Shown: positions 45,196-57,448, counted from the stretch's first letter. The stretch is 64,000 nt of DNA from Eriocheir sinensis (GCF_024679095.1 NC_066562.1:3663132-3727131); one strand, 5' to 3'. Numbers and translations are program-made. The notes: a model not told the origin generated them from the letters alone.

Positions 45196-45408
45196 CAAAC
45201 TCCCTTCCCATTTCCGATTTGTCCTTTCTCCCTCTCTCCCTCCCTCTCTTTCCTTAAACTTCCTTACCCTTTCTAATCTTTCCTTCTCCTGATCTCTCCC
45301 CCTTACCTTACTCCCCTACCTTTTCTGATCTCCCTCTCTCCCTGATATTTACTCTCCACCATTAATTGCCCTCATTTTCTCTTCCTATTCTTCGCCTCTT
45401 CTTTATTT
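45196..45408. repeat. Pyrimidine-rich spacer
   Basis: CTTACCTTTCTGATCT-like decayed relatives of the 71-bp unit. No gene is seen. Confidence 0.7.
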
Positions 45409-45491
45409 TAGGAGCAGCGCGTAGCGTTTTTTTTTATTATTGTTTCCTTTTTTTTGTGCCCTTGAGCTGTCTCCTTTGTTGTAAAAAAAAA
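45409..45491 (+). mobile_element. LINE 3'-end stub, copy 5
   Basis: AGGAGCAGCGCGTAGCG, a T-rich stretch, GTGCCCTTGAGCTGTCTCC, TTTGTTGTAAAAAAAAA. Same layout as the other four stubs. Confidence 0.75.
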
Positions 45492-45584
45492 TCTCTCGCC
45501 TATTCCCTACATTTTCTTTCCATATTCATTCATTCCCTCCATTCTTTTTCCTTACCTCCTCTTTTCGTCTTATTCCCTCATTTT

Positions 45585-48500
45585 CCCTTCCTATTCTCCA
45601 CTTTCCCTTCCCATTCTCCACTTTCCTTCCCATTCTTCACTTTCCCTCCCATTCTTCACTTTCCTTCCCATTCTCCACTTTCCCTTCCCATTCTTCACTT
45701 TCCTTCCCATTCTCCACTTTCCCATTCCATTCTTCACTTTCCTTCCCATTCTCCACTTTCCTTCCCATTCTTCACTTTCCCTCCCATTCTTCACTTTCCT
45801 TCCCATTCTCCACATTCCCTTCCCATTCTTCACTTTCCTTCCCATTCTCCACTTTCCCTTCCCATTCTTCACTTTCCTTCCCATTCTCCACTTTCCCTTC
45901 CCATTCTTCACTTTCCTTCCCATTCTCCACTTTCCCTTCCCATTCTCCACTTTCCTTCCCATTCTTCACTTTCCCTTCCCATTCTCCACTTTCCCTTCCC
46001 ATTCTCCACTTTCCCTTCCCATTCTCCACTTTCCCTTCCCATTCTCCACTTTCCCTTCCCATTCTTCACTTTCCCTTCCCATTCTCCACTTTCCTTCCCA
46101 TTCTTCACTTTCCCTTCCCATTCTTCACTTTCCTTCCCATTCTTCACTTTCCCTTCCCATTCTCCACTTTCCCTTCCCATTCTCCACTTTCCCTTCCCAT
46201 TCTTCACTTTCCCTTCCCATTCTCCACTTTCCCTTCCCATTCTCCACTTTCCTTCCATTCCACTTTCCTTCACTTTCCTTCCATTCTCACTTTCCTTCCC
46301 ATTCTTCACTTTCCTTCCATTCTTCACTTTCCTTCACATTCTACACTTTCCCGTTCCATTCTCCACTTTCCCTTCCCATTCTCCACTTTCCCTTCCCATT
46401 CTCCACTTTCCTTCCCATTCACCTTTCCTTCCCATTCTCCACTTTCCTTCCCATTCTCCTTTCCTTCCCATTCTTTCCCTTCCCATTCTTCACTTTCCCT
46501 TCCCATTCTCCACTTTCCTTCCCATTCTTCACTTTCCCTTCCCATTCTTCACTTTCCCTTTCCATTCTTCACTTTCCCTCCCATTCTTCACTTTCCCTTC
46601 CCATTCTTCACTTTCCCTTCCCATTCTTCACTTTCCCTTTCCATTCTTCACTTTCCTTGCCATTCTCCACTTTCCCTTCCCATTCTTCACTTTCCTTGCC
46701 ATTCTCCACTTTCCCTTCCCATTCTTCACTTTCCCTTCCCATTCTTCACTTTCCCTTTCCATTCTTCACTGTCCCTTCCCATTCTTCACTTTCCTTCCCA
46801 TTCTTCACTTTCCCTTCCCATTCTCCACTTTCCCTTCCCATTCTTCACTTTCCTTCCCATTCTCCACTTTCCTTCCCATTCTCCACTTTCCCTTCCCATT
46901 CTTCACTTTCCTTCCCATTCTCCACTTTCCCTTCCCATTCTTCACTTTCCCTTCCCATTCTCCACTTTCCCTTCCCATTCTCCACTTTCCTTCCCATTCT
47001 TCACTTTCCCTTCCCATTCTCCACTTTCCTTCCCATTCTTCACTTTCCCTTCCCATTCTCCACTTTCCCTTCCCATTCTCCACTTTCCTTCCCATTGTCC
47101 ACTTTCCCTTCCCATTCTTCACTTTCCTTCCCATTCTCCACTTTCCTTCCCATTGTCCACTTTCCCTTTCCATTCTTCACTTTCCCTCCCATTCTCCACT
47201 TTCCCTTCCCATTCTCCACTTTCCTTCCCATTCTCCACTTTCCCTTCCCATTCTTCACTTTCCTTCCCATTCTCCACTTTCCCTTCCTATTCTTCACTTT
47301 CCTTCCCATTCTCCACTTTCCCTTTCCATTCTCCACTTTCCCTTTCCATTCTCCACTTTCCTTCCCATTCTTCACTTTCCCTTCCCATTCTTCATTTCCC
47401 TTCCCATTCTCCACTTTCCCTTCCCATTCTCCACTTTCCCTTCCCATTCTCCACTTTCCTTCCCATTCTCCACTTTCCCTTCCCATTCTCCACTTTCCCT
47501 TCCCATTCTCCACTTTCCCTTCCCATTCTCCACTTTCCCTTCCCATTCTCCACTTTCCCTTCCCATTCTTCACTTTCCCTTTCCATTCTCCACTTTCCTT
47601 CCCATTCTTCACTTTCCCTTCCCATTCTCCACTTTCCCTTCCCATTCTCCACTTTCCCTTCCCATTCTTCACTTTCCCTTCCCATTCTCCACTTTCCTTC
47701 CCATTCTTCACTTTCCCTTCCCATTCTTCACTTTCCCTCCCATTCTTCACTTTCCTTCCCATTCTCCACTTTCCTTCCCATTCTTCACTTTCCCTTCCCA
47801 TTCTCCACTTTCCTTCCCATTCTCCACTTTCCCTTCCCATTCTCCACTTTCCTTCCCATTCTTCACTTTCCTTCCCATTCTCCACTTTCCCTTCCCATTC
47901 TTCACTTTCCTTCCCATTCTCCACTTTCCTTCCCATTCTTCACTTTCCCTTCCCATTCTTCACTTTCCCTTCCCATTCTTCACTTTCCCTTCCCATTCTT
48001 CACTTTCCCTTCCCATTCTTCATTTTCCTTCCCATTCTCCACTTTCCTTCCCATTCTTCACTTTCCCTTCCCATTCTTCATTTTCCTTCCCATTCTTCAC
48101 TTTCCCTTCCCATTCTTCACTTTCCCTTCCCATTCTTCACTTTCCTTCCATTCTTCCTTTCCTTCCCATTCTCCACTTTCCTTCCCATTCTCCACTTTCC
48201 TTCCCATTCTTCACTTTCCCTTCCCATTCTCCACTTTCCCTTCCCATTCTTCACTTTCCTTCCCATTCTTCACTTTCCCTTCCCATTCTTCACTTTCCCT
48301 TCCCATTCTCCACTTTCCCTTCCCATTCTTCACTTTCCCTTCCCATTCTTCACTTTCCCTTCCCATTCTTCACTTTCCCTTCCCATTCTTCACTTTCCTT
48401 CCCATTCTCCACTTTCCCTTCCTATTCTTCACTTTCCTTCCCATTCTCCACTTTCCCTTCCTATTCTTCACTTTCCCTTCCCATTCTCCACTTTCCCTTT

Positions 48501-48735
48501 CCATTCTCCACTTTCCATCCCATTCTTCACTTTCCCTTCCCATTCTCCACTTTCCCTTTCCATTCTCCACTTTCCTTCCCATTCTTCACTTTCCCTTCCC
48601 ATTCTTCACTTTCCCTTCCCATTCTTCATTTTCCCTTCCCATTCTTCACTTTCATTTCCCATTCTTCATTTTCCTTCCCATTCTCCACTTTCCCTTCCCA
48701 TTCTTCACTTTCATTTCCCATTCTTCATTTTCCTG
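45585..48735 (+). repeat. 19/20-bp minisatellite, about 3.15 kb, about 155 copies
   Basis: The core unit is CATTCTCCACTTTCCCTTCC. Two common variations are C or T at the sixth base (TTCTCC/TTCTTC) and CCCTT or CCTT near the end, giving 20- or 19-bp units. Rare CATTTTC, GCCATTC and GTCCAC variants mark individual units, and 46240-46500 is the most irregular section. The 1337-codon plus frame (45366-49379) exists only because C/T-rich units contain no stop in any plus-strand frame. It is not a gene. Confidence 0.97.
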
Positions 48736-49228
<493 letters not shown>

Positions 49229-49259
49229 TGCTTGTGACGTGATTTACCTGGTACTTGAT

Positions 49260-49510
49260 AATACTAAGAAGAAAAGGAATAATAAAAAGAGGAAAAGGAA
49301 TGATAAAGAGAAGAAAAGGAACGAAGAAGAGAACGAAGAAAAAAAAGAAAAGGTACGAAGGAGAATCAGAAGAAAATAAAGAAAAGTACGAAGAAGAAAA
49401 AGAAGAATAAAACGAAGAAAGACAAAGAGAAAAGATTCAAAGAAGAAAAAGAAAACAAGAAGAAAAGGTAAAACAATAAAGAAAAGTAATAAACAAAACT
49501 ACAAATGATA
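49260..49510. repeat. A-rich purine block
   Basis: AAGAAGAAAAGGAA-type repeats. No gene is seen. Confidence 0.85.
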
Positions 49511-49516
49511 CGGACG

Positions 49517-49672
<156 letters not shown>

Positions 49673-49689
49673 CCTCCATGTCTTTCGCA

Positions 49690-49748
49690 ACTTGTGTAAT
49701 TAGCATTGTAATTATGAATATTATATTGCGAGCTTTACTTAATTAGGG
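49690..49748. other. AT-rich island with three TAATTA-type cores
   Basis: GTGTAATTAGCATTGTAATT, ATGAATATTATATTGCGAGC and TTACTTAATTAGG place three homeodomain-type cores within 50 bp. The sequence is not simple-repeat-like. Candidate regulatory element, inferred only. Confidence 0.4.
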
Positions 49749-50600
49749 GGGAGGGGAGGAGGGAAGGAGGGAGGGAGGGAGAGAAATTGTGCAAGGGAGA
49801 GGAGTTATCTGGAGGAATCGAGACGAGGATGAGGAGCAATAATACGGAGGAGGAGGAGGAGGAGGAGGAAAGGTATATGGGGAGTGAAGATTAGTGAGGA
49901 AACATAGGTAGAAGGTTAAGGAGGAGAAGGAGGAGGAGGAGGAGGAGGAGGAGGAGGAGGAGCAAGATGTAGAAGGTAGGAAGATGGGTAATTGAAAGGA
50001 GACAGAATCAGTGAAAATCTATGTAAAGAAGATGTGAAGGAGGAGGAGGAGGAGGAGGAGGAGGAGGAGGAGGAGGAGGAGGAGGAGGAGGAGGGAAGGA
50101 GATGTGAGAAGAAAGGACCAATAGACAGGAGGAGAGATGGAAGTGGAGGTAAAGAGATGAAGGAAGTGGAAGGAAAGAGGTGGAAACAGAAGCCTAAAGA
50201 AGGAAGAGAGATAATGAAAGAAAATCGCAGAAGGTGGGAGGGAAGAGGAGATGGGAGGAAGAGGAAGAGGAGGAGAATGAAGGAGGGGAAAAGAAGTGAA
50301 AACCAAACCACATAACAAAAGAAAAAGGAAGGAAAGAGGAGAAAGGAAGGAGGTAAGAGGTGGGAGAGAAGCGAAGAGGTGATGGAGGAGGAGGAAGAGG
50401 AACAAGAGGAAAAGTAAGAGGAGAGGGGATGAAAAAAGTGAAGATAAAAGCTGGAAAAATAAAGTAAAAACACAATAGCTAGAAGGGAACACAAGGAGAT
50501 AATGAAGGAGGAGGAGGAAGACGAGGAGAAGCGATAGGAGGGAGAAGACGAAGAAGAAGAAGAAGAAGAGGAGAGGGATGAACAAGGTGAAAACAAGAAC
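49749..50600. repeat. Purine-rich block with (AGG)n
   Basis: (GGA)n at 49850-49869, 49920-49961 and 50038-50092. The rest is GGAAGGAGG. No gene is seen. Confidence 0.88.
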
Positions 50601-51068
50601 TGGAAGAAAAAAAAATAGGTGGGAGGGAACAGAAGGAGATAGTGAAGGAGGAGGAGGAAGACGAGGAGAAGCGATAGGAGGAGGAGTTGGAGGAGGAGGA
50701 GGAGGAGGGAGAAGCGTTGACTATTGAAAAGTAAGAAAGACGTAGGAGGTGGGAGGGAACAGGAGACGAAGGAGGATGACAAGCAAGAGGAGGAGGAGGA
50801 GGAGGAGGAGGAGGAGGGAGAAGCGTTGACTATTGAAAAGTAAGAAAGACGTAGGAGGTGGGAGAAAACAGGAGACGAAGGAGGATGACAAGCAAGAGGA
50901 GGAGGAGGAGGAAGAGGAGGAGGAGGGGGAGGGAGAAGCGTTGACTATTGAAAAGTAAGAAAGACGTAGGAGGTGGGAGGGAACAGGAGACGAAGGAGGA
51001 TGACAAGGAAGAGGAGGAGGAGGAGGAGGAGGAGGAGGAGCAAGAATCGTGGACTATTGAAAAGTAAA
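50601..51068 (+). repeat. Tandem array, 109-115-bp unit, about 4 copies
   Basis: The phrase GCGTTGACTATTGAAAAGTA starts at 50714, 50823 and 50938, with a variant (TCGTGGACTATTG) near 51048. Unit length varies with an internal (AGG)n. More diverged copies probably extend left (AACTGGAAGAAAA...GATAGTGAAGGAGG). Confidence 0.92.
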
Positions 51069-51300
51069 ACAATGGCTAATCCTCCGCCGCGGCCAAGATG
51101 AATATTCAAAAAGTGGCTTTGATATTCTCGGCGAGCCGCGGAGACGCTTTAATTAGAATAATATTTTGGTTAATGCGATTAATTGGGGGTAAAAGGGCTG
51201 GCAGTCGACCTGTGTCCCGACCCATCCGCGCGCACCTGGCTTCGACCCCCGCTCACGCACCTGTACCACGGACGCCCCAATACCGACACCTGGGTACACA
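51069..51300. other. Ordinary-complexity island, CNE-like
   Basis: About 230 bp of non-repetitive, CpG-containing DNA with GATGAATATTCAAAAAGTGG, GCTTTAATTAGAATAATATT, TTAATGCGATTAATTGGGGG and GCACCTGG/GCACCTGT. Frames through it are short and lack domains. The AT-core clusters resemble homeodomain binding DNA. A host exon cannot be excluded. Confidence 0.4.
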
Positions 51301-51400
51301 TGAAGGGGGTTGGAGAGTGTGTACGTGTGGGGGATGGCGTGTGTACGTGTGTGTGCGTGTGTGCGTGTGCGTCGAGGTCAAAGTCACCTGTGTGTTCGGA
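51301..51400 (+). repeat. Decayed (GT)n tract
   Basis: GTGTACGTGTGGGGGATGGC and GTACGTGTGTGTGCGTGTGT: alternating purine-pyrimidine with many C/A substitutions. Confidence 0.75.
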
Positions 51401-51465
51401 GCTTCTCATTAGGAGAGATAAGACGGAAAGGCGCGGCACTTACAAGAGGGTCCCGGCTTTTTCCC

Positions 51466-51640
51466 TCTCTCCCTCCCTCCCTCTCTCCCTCCTTCTCTCC
51501 CTCCCTCCCTCCATCATGTATACAGGTGGGTCCGGGGCTTTTCCTCCCTCCTTCCATTCCTCCACTTCTTCGTCTCTCCCTCCCTCCACCGCCACGTCGT
51601 TCTCTCCATCACTTACTAGGTGGGTCTCGGTTTTTCCCTC
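51466..51640. repeat. (CTCC)n-type tract with repeated phrase
   Basis: CTCCCTCC words. GGTGGGTC occurs twice (51524 and 51619), each followed by a C/T-rich stretch. No gene is seen. Confidence 0.75.
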
Positions 51641-51641
51641 C

Positions 51642-51945
51642 TCCATTCCCTCCGTCTCTCCTTCCCTCCCTCCATTTTTTCCTCCATTCCCTCCGTCTCT
51701 CCTTCCCTCCCTCCACTTCTTCCTCCATTCCCTCCGTCTCTCCTTCCCTCCCTCCACTTCTTCCTCCATTCCCTCCGTCTCTCCTTCCCTCCCTCCACTT
51801 CTTCCTCCATTCCCTCCGTCTCTCCTTCCCTTCCTCCACTTCTTCGTCCATTTCCTCTGTCTCTCCTTCCTTCCCTTCCTCCACTTCTTCCTCCATTCCC
51901 TCCGTCTCTTCTTCCTTCCCTCCACTTCTTCCTCCATCCTTCTCC
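51642..51945 (+). repeat. 41-bp minisatellite, about 7 copies
   Basis: The unit contains CTCCATTCCCTCCGTCTCTC and CTTCCCTCCCTCCACTTCTT. Since 41 is not a multiple of three, all frames cycle through it. The Glu/Gly/Arg minus and Ser/Pro/Leu plus frames are artefacts. Confidence 0.94.
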
Positions 51946-51959
51946 TCCTTACCTGTTGA

Positions 51960-52385
51960 CTTTCTCCTTCCATCATTCATTTATTATCCACTTTTTTACA
52001 TTTTCATCATTCAATCAATTTTTTTTTCTCTCCACTTTCCCCTCTTTCCTTTCCTCCTCTTTTCTTCTCTCTCCATCTTACGTCTTTGTTTCTCCTTCCA
52101 TCGTTCAGTTATTGTCCATCTTTTTACGGAATTAACATCATTTTATCAAGTATTTTTTCTCTCCACTTTTCCCTCCTTTCCTCTCCTCCTCCATCTTCCC
52201 CTCCTTTCTTCTCTCCATCTTACGTCTTTAGTTCCTCCTTCCATTGCGAATTATCTAACTCCTCTATCATTTTCATCGCTTTATCAACTTTCCTTCCCTC
52301 CATCTTCTCCTCCCTCTATTCTTATCTCTATCTTACCTCTTGTCTTTCTCATTCCTCACTTTCATTCTTCGTTATCATTTTCTTT
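51960..52385 (+). repeat. Diverged tandem copies, pyrimidine-rich
   Basis: Related phrases (TCTCCATCTTACGTCTTTGTT, TCATTTTATCAAG) recur about every 120 bp and grade into the clearer array downstream. Confidence 0.7.
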
Positions 52386-52830
52386 TGTCCACGTTATTTC
52401 ATTCTCATAATTTTACCACTTTCCTTCCCTCCATCTTTTCCTCCTCCCTCCATTCTCATCTCTATCTTATCTCTTGTCCTTTTCATTCCCCATTTTCATT
52501 CCTCATTCTCATTTTTTTGTCCACGTTATTTCATTCTCATAATTTTATCAACTTCCTTTCCCTCCATCTTTTCCTCCTCCCTCTATTCTTATCTCTATCT
52601 TACCTCTTGTCTTTCTCATTCCCCATTTTCATTCCTCATTCTCATTTTTTTGTCACGTTATTTCATTCTCATAATTTTATCGACTTTCCTTCCCTCCATC
52701 TTCTCCTCCTCCCTCCATTCTTATCTCTATCGTATCTCTTGTCTTTCTCATTCCTCACTTTCATTCTTCGTTATTATTATTTTTTTTTGTTCACGTTATT
52801 TCATTCTCATAATTTTATCACTTTCTTTTC
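52386..52830 (+). repeat. 132-bp tandem array, about 3.5 copies
   Basis: The phrase CACGTTATTTCATTCTCATA starts at 52390, 52522, 52654 and 52792 (132, 132 and 138 bp). Confidence 0.93.
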
Positions 52831-53321
52831 CTCCATCGTCCTTCATTTTTAAGCTATTCAAACCTTATCCCAGAAACTATCACAATATACAAATGCACAG
52901 TTTTTCTTTTTTTCTTCATTTCATTTGTCTTATTTTTTTTCAATACGAGAATTTTCCCGGTCTATTTTTTTCCCTCTCCATACCTGTCAATCGCTCCGTA
53001 CATCACCTGTCTGTTTTTTCAAGTCTACACTTTTACTTTTTTTCGATATTTATTGCCATACTTTTCCTTATCTTTATCTACTTTCCACATTTCCTCCATT
53101 CTTTTTTTTCTTACATGTCTTCATCGGGAGTAGTATCTATCCTTTCCTTCCATTTCAATTCTGACATCTTTCTTTCTTTCGCTCTCATCTCCTTCACTAT
53201 AATCATCCTTTCTTCCTCACCCGTTCTTCCCTTGTTCACCTTTTCTTCCTATTCTTTAACCCTTTTCTCACACGCGTCTCTCCACTCTATCTCACCTGTC
53301 TCTTTCTTTAAACCTGTTCAT

Positions 53322-53329
<8 letters not shown>
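52831..53329. other. T/C-rich ordinary sequence
   Basis: Less repetitive, with CACCTGTCTGTTTTTTC and CTCACCTGTCTC words. No frame with domain character. Confidence 0.55.

Positions 53330-53358
<29 letters not shown>
53330..53358 (+). repeat. (CT)n microsatellite
   Basis: About 14 CT units. Confidence 0.93.
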
Positions 53359-53361
<3 letters not shown>

Positions 53362-53441
53362 CTGCCAACATCTGTAGTAATTAGTGTCACCATACCTGGA
53401 AAAAAGGAAAATTCGTTAATATAATTATCTTACAACTAATG

Positions 53442-53470
53442 GTAATAATAATAATAATAATAACAATAAC

Positions 53471-53552
<82 letters not shown>
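53442..53552 (+). repeat. (AAT)n microsatellite
   Basis: About 36 units, with two AAC near the start. Confidence 0.98.
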
Positions 53553-53711
53553 TGAAGAAAAAGAAGAAGGAAGGAAACAGAGTAGATGAAGAAAAAAAAG
53601 AAGAGGAAAACAGAGTAGATAAATAAGAAAAAGAGAAAGGAGAAAGACAGAAAGGAAAAAAAAGTAGAAAAGAAAAAAAATGAGCCAATATTGAATTCAT
53701 TAGAAGATAAT

Positions 53712-53832
<121 letters not shown>

Positions 53833-53877
53833 CAGCGAAAACGGGAGCCACGGAATACAATCCTCACTAATGAATGT

Positions 53878-53880
<3 letters not shown>

Positions 53881-53938
<58 letters not shown>
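53881..53938 (+). repeat. (CT)n microsatellite
   Basis: About 29 CT units, about 50 bp after the GT array. Confidence 0.97.
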
Positions 53939-53941
<3 letters not shown>

Positions 53942-53999
53942 CTTAATCATCGGCTAATTAAAAGGAGAAGGAGTGAGAGAAAAACCCGCATCTTCTGAT

Positions 54000-54420
54000 A
54001 GAGACTTGGAGGGAGGGAGGGAGGGAGAGGGAGAGAGAGGAGGGAGAAGAAAGTAGAGAGAAAGAAGTACAGAGAGGAGGAGGGGAAGGATCGAGGGAGG
54101 GGGAGGTAGAGAAGGGGAAAGGAGGGAGAGGAGAGGAGAGGGAAGGAAGGAGAGGGAGAGAGTAGGAGGGATATAGGAGGGAGAGAGAGGAAAATCAAGG
54201 AAATAAGGAAAGAAGGAGACGGAAGAAAGGGAAAAAAAAGGGAAGAAAAACGGAGACAGAGAGGAGGGAGAGAGGAAAGAAGGGAGAAGAAAGTAGAGAG
54301 GGGGAGGGGTAAGGGAGGATGGGAAGGGCAAGGTAGGAAGAAGTAGGGGAGGGAGAAGGGCAAGGAGGAAAAAGAGAGAGAGGGAGAGAGAGAGGGAGGG
54401 ATGGAGGGAAGAGGAGTGAA
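54000..54420. repeat. Purine-rich block
   Basis: GGGAGGGAGAGG-type sequence. GGAGGGAGAAGAAAGTAGAG occurs twice (about 54039 and 54281). No gene is seen. Confidence 0.87.
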
Positions 54421-54545
54421 AAATAGGCAGTTTAAATACAAAGTGATCAGCCTCATTACAATTCGTATATATGGACTGGCGGAGACTACTTGGACGCCGC
54501 CACTTTTATCTCCAAACTAATTTATGGCGATAGAGGCGACGGCTG
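54421..54545. other. Ordinary-complexity island, CNE-like
   Basis: Includes GTTTAAATACAAAGTGATCA, CTCATTACAATTCG and CCAAACTAATTTATGGCGAT flanked by GCCGCC/GGCGAC. The AATTTATGG word resembles a posterior-Hox type site. Candidate regulatory DNA by inference. Confidence 0.35.
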
Positions 54546-55062
54546 GAGGAGGAAGAGGAGGAGGAGGAGGAGAAGGAGGAGGAGGTGCATAGAAGAAGAG
54601 ATTTTAGTTACTTTCTTAAATAAAAACTGTAGATGAAGATTTGTAATGATGATGATGATGATGATGATGGTGGTGATGGTGACGGTGGGTGTAGAAATGA
54701 TGGTAGTAGTAGTAGTAGTAGTAGTAGTAGTAACAATAATAATAATAATAATAACAGTAATACTAATTAGCTATCAGTTATAAAGATGAAATACTGGAAA
54801 TAACGAGATGAAAACAAGAGAAAGACAAACAAAAAAATAAAAATTACGAAAAGGAGGAGGAGAAGAAGAAAAGAATTGTCATGGAGAATTAAAGAGTAAC
54901 TAGCGAAAACGAGATAGAAGAAAAAAGAGGAAGAAGAAGAGAAAGAAAAAGAAGAAAAAAGAATGATGAAAAGAATGACAAGTAATAAAGTAAAAATCAG
55001 CTAGAAAGAGTAAAAAAGGAGGAGAAAAGAAAGAAAAGGAAGAAGAATAGAAATGGAAGGAT

Positions 55063-55098
<36 letters not shown>

Positions 55099-55100
55099 CA
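54546..55100. repeat. Mixed simple repeats
   Basis: (AGG)n near 54560-54585, (GAT)n near 54647-54669, (TAG)n near 54702-54732, A-rich sequence, then (GA)n at 55066-55096. No gene is seen. Confidence 0.85.
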
Positions 55101-55330
55101 TTGTGGCGTGTATTTTTGTTTGGGCGGCTGATGGGGTGACGAAGGGGGGGAAAACGGGGGTGCAAGGGAAGAGGGGGACCAGGGGGGGAGGGGGGCAGGG
55201 GGGGATAGGCGGCGGTGCTTGGCGGGGCCCGATAAGACTCCGCTGCCCCTTGCTTTTTCTCTCCCTCGAAAAAAAGGTAGAAATGCAATTTGCGATCCCG
55301 ATATGATTGAGAGGAGGAGGAGGAGGAGGA
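55101..55330. other. G-rich spacer and short ordinary island
   Basis: GGGGG-rich sequence (55139-55205) would suit G-quadruplex formation. It is followed by a short island with ATGCAATTTGCGATCCCGAT. No gene is seen. Confidence 0.5.
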
Positions 55331-55560
55331 GGAGGAGGAGGATATATGCTCTTCCCTTGGGAGCTGCACTTCTCCCCTTTCCTCCTCCTCCTCCTTTGAC
55401 GTTTCTTCCCCTTCTTCTCTCTGTCTCTTCTCTCTTTCTCTCCAGGGGGCCAGTCTTCCTTTCCTCATCTTCCCCCTTTCTTCTCTTCTCTCCTTAATCT
55501 CCTTCTGGAGCAGGAATGCCCCAGAAGGTGGTTAGATGTAAAAGAAGATTTGGTGTGTAG
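55331..55560. repeat. (AGG)n then pyrimidine-rich spacer
   Basis: (AGG)n at about 55312-55340, then C/T-rich sequence with a short ordinary part before the tetranucleotide array. No gene is seen. Confidence 0.65.
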
Positions 55561-57397
55561 ATGACTGACTGACTGACTGACTGACTGACTGACTGACTGA
55601 CTGACTAACTAACTGACTAACTAACTAACTGACTGACTGACTAACTGAATGATGGACTGACTGACTGACTGACTGACTGACTAACTAACTAACTGACTGA
55701 CTGACTAACTGAATGATGGACTGACTGACTGACTGACTGACTGACTAACTAACTAACTGACTGACTGACTAACTGAATGATGGACTGACTGACTGACTGA
55801 CTGACTGACTGACTAACTGACTAACTGAATGATGGACTGACTGACTGACTGACTGACTGACTAACTAACTAACTGACTGACTAACTGAATGATGGACTGA
55901 CTGACTGACTAACTAACTAACTGACTGACTGACTAACTGAATGATGGACTGACTGACTGACTGACTGACTGACTAACTAACTAAATGACTGACTGACTAA
56001 CTGAATGATGGACTGACTGACTGACTGACTGACTAACTAACTAACTAACTGACTGACTGACTAACTGAATGATGGACTGACTGACTGACTGACTGACTGA
56101 CTGACTAACTAACTAACTGACTGACTGACTTACTGAATGATGGACTGACTGACTGACTGACTAACTGACTAACTGACTAACTGAATGATAGACTGACTGA
56201 CTGACTGACTGACTGACTAACTAACTAACTGACTGACTGACTAACTGAATGATGGACTGACTGACTGACTGACTAACTGACTGACTAACTAACTAACTAA
56301 CTCACTCACTGAATGAGGAACTGACTCACTCACTCACTGACTTACTGACTGACTGACTAACTGAATGATGGACTGACTGACTGACTGACTAACTAACTGA
56401 ATGATGGACTGACTAACTGAATGATGGACTGACTGACTGACTGACTGACTAACTAACTAACTGACTGACTGACTAACTGAATGATGGACTGACTGACTGA
56501 CTGACTAACTGACTAACTGAATGATTGACTGACTGACTGACTGACTGACTGACTAACTAACTAACTGACTGACTGACTAACTGAATGATGGACTGACTGA
56601 CTGACTGACTAACTGACTGACTAACTAACTAACTGACTGACTGACTAACTGAATGATGGACTGACTGACTGACTGACTAACTAACTAACTGACGGACTGA
56701 CTAACTGAATGATGGACTGACTGACTGACTGACTAACTAACTGAATGATGGACTGACTAACTGAATGATGGACTGACTGACTGACTGACTAACTAACTAA
56801 CTGACTGACTGACTAACTGAATGATGGACTGACTGACTGACTGACTAACTAACTAACTGACGGACTGACTAACTGAATGATGGACTGACTGACTGACTGA
56901 CTGACTGACTAACTGAATGATGGACTGACTGACTGACTGACTGGCTAACTAACTAACTGACTGACTGACTAACTGAATGATGGACTGACTGACTGACTGA
57001 CTGACTAACTGAATGATGGACTGACTAACTGAATGATGGACTGACTGACTGACTGACTGACTAACTGAATGATGGACTGACTGACTGACTGACTAACTAA
57101 CTGACTGACTGACTAACTGAATGATGGACTGACTGACTGACTGACTAACTAACTGACTGACTGACTAACTGAATGATGGACTGACTGACTGACTGACTAA
57201 CTAACTGACTGACTGACTAACTGAATGATGGACTGACTGACTGACTGACTGACTAACTAACTGACTGACTGACTAACTGAATGATGGACTGACTGACTGA
57301 CTGACTGACTGACTAACTGAATGATGGACTGACTGACTGACTGACTAAATAACTGACTGACTGACTAACTGAATGATGGACTGACTGACTGACTGAC
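55561..57397 (+). repeat. ACTG-based tetranucleotide higher-order array, about 1.84 kb
   Basis: Almost the whole segment keeps a 4-bp phase. Runs of GACT are punctuated by AACT runs and by the marker GAAT-GATG. The marker recurs several dozen times at spacings of about 16 to 84 bp, nearly always followed by GACT and preceded by AACT. Rare variants (GATA, GATT, CACT, TACT, GGCT) tag individual units. This is a higher-order repeat grown from a simple tetranucleotide. All frames are short or closed. Confidence 0.97.
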
Positions 57398-57448
57398 TGG
57401 GTGGTTTTGCGGATAGGGATGTATTAGAGGTTCAAAGAAGCTAGATAG

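Noticed and set aside
51098..51412. 104-codon frame as a host exon
   Set aside because: No recognisable domain, and it runs into a decayed (GT)n. The DNA-level motif pattern fits a non-coding element better, though an exon is not excluded.
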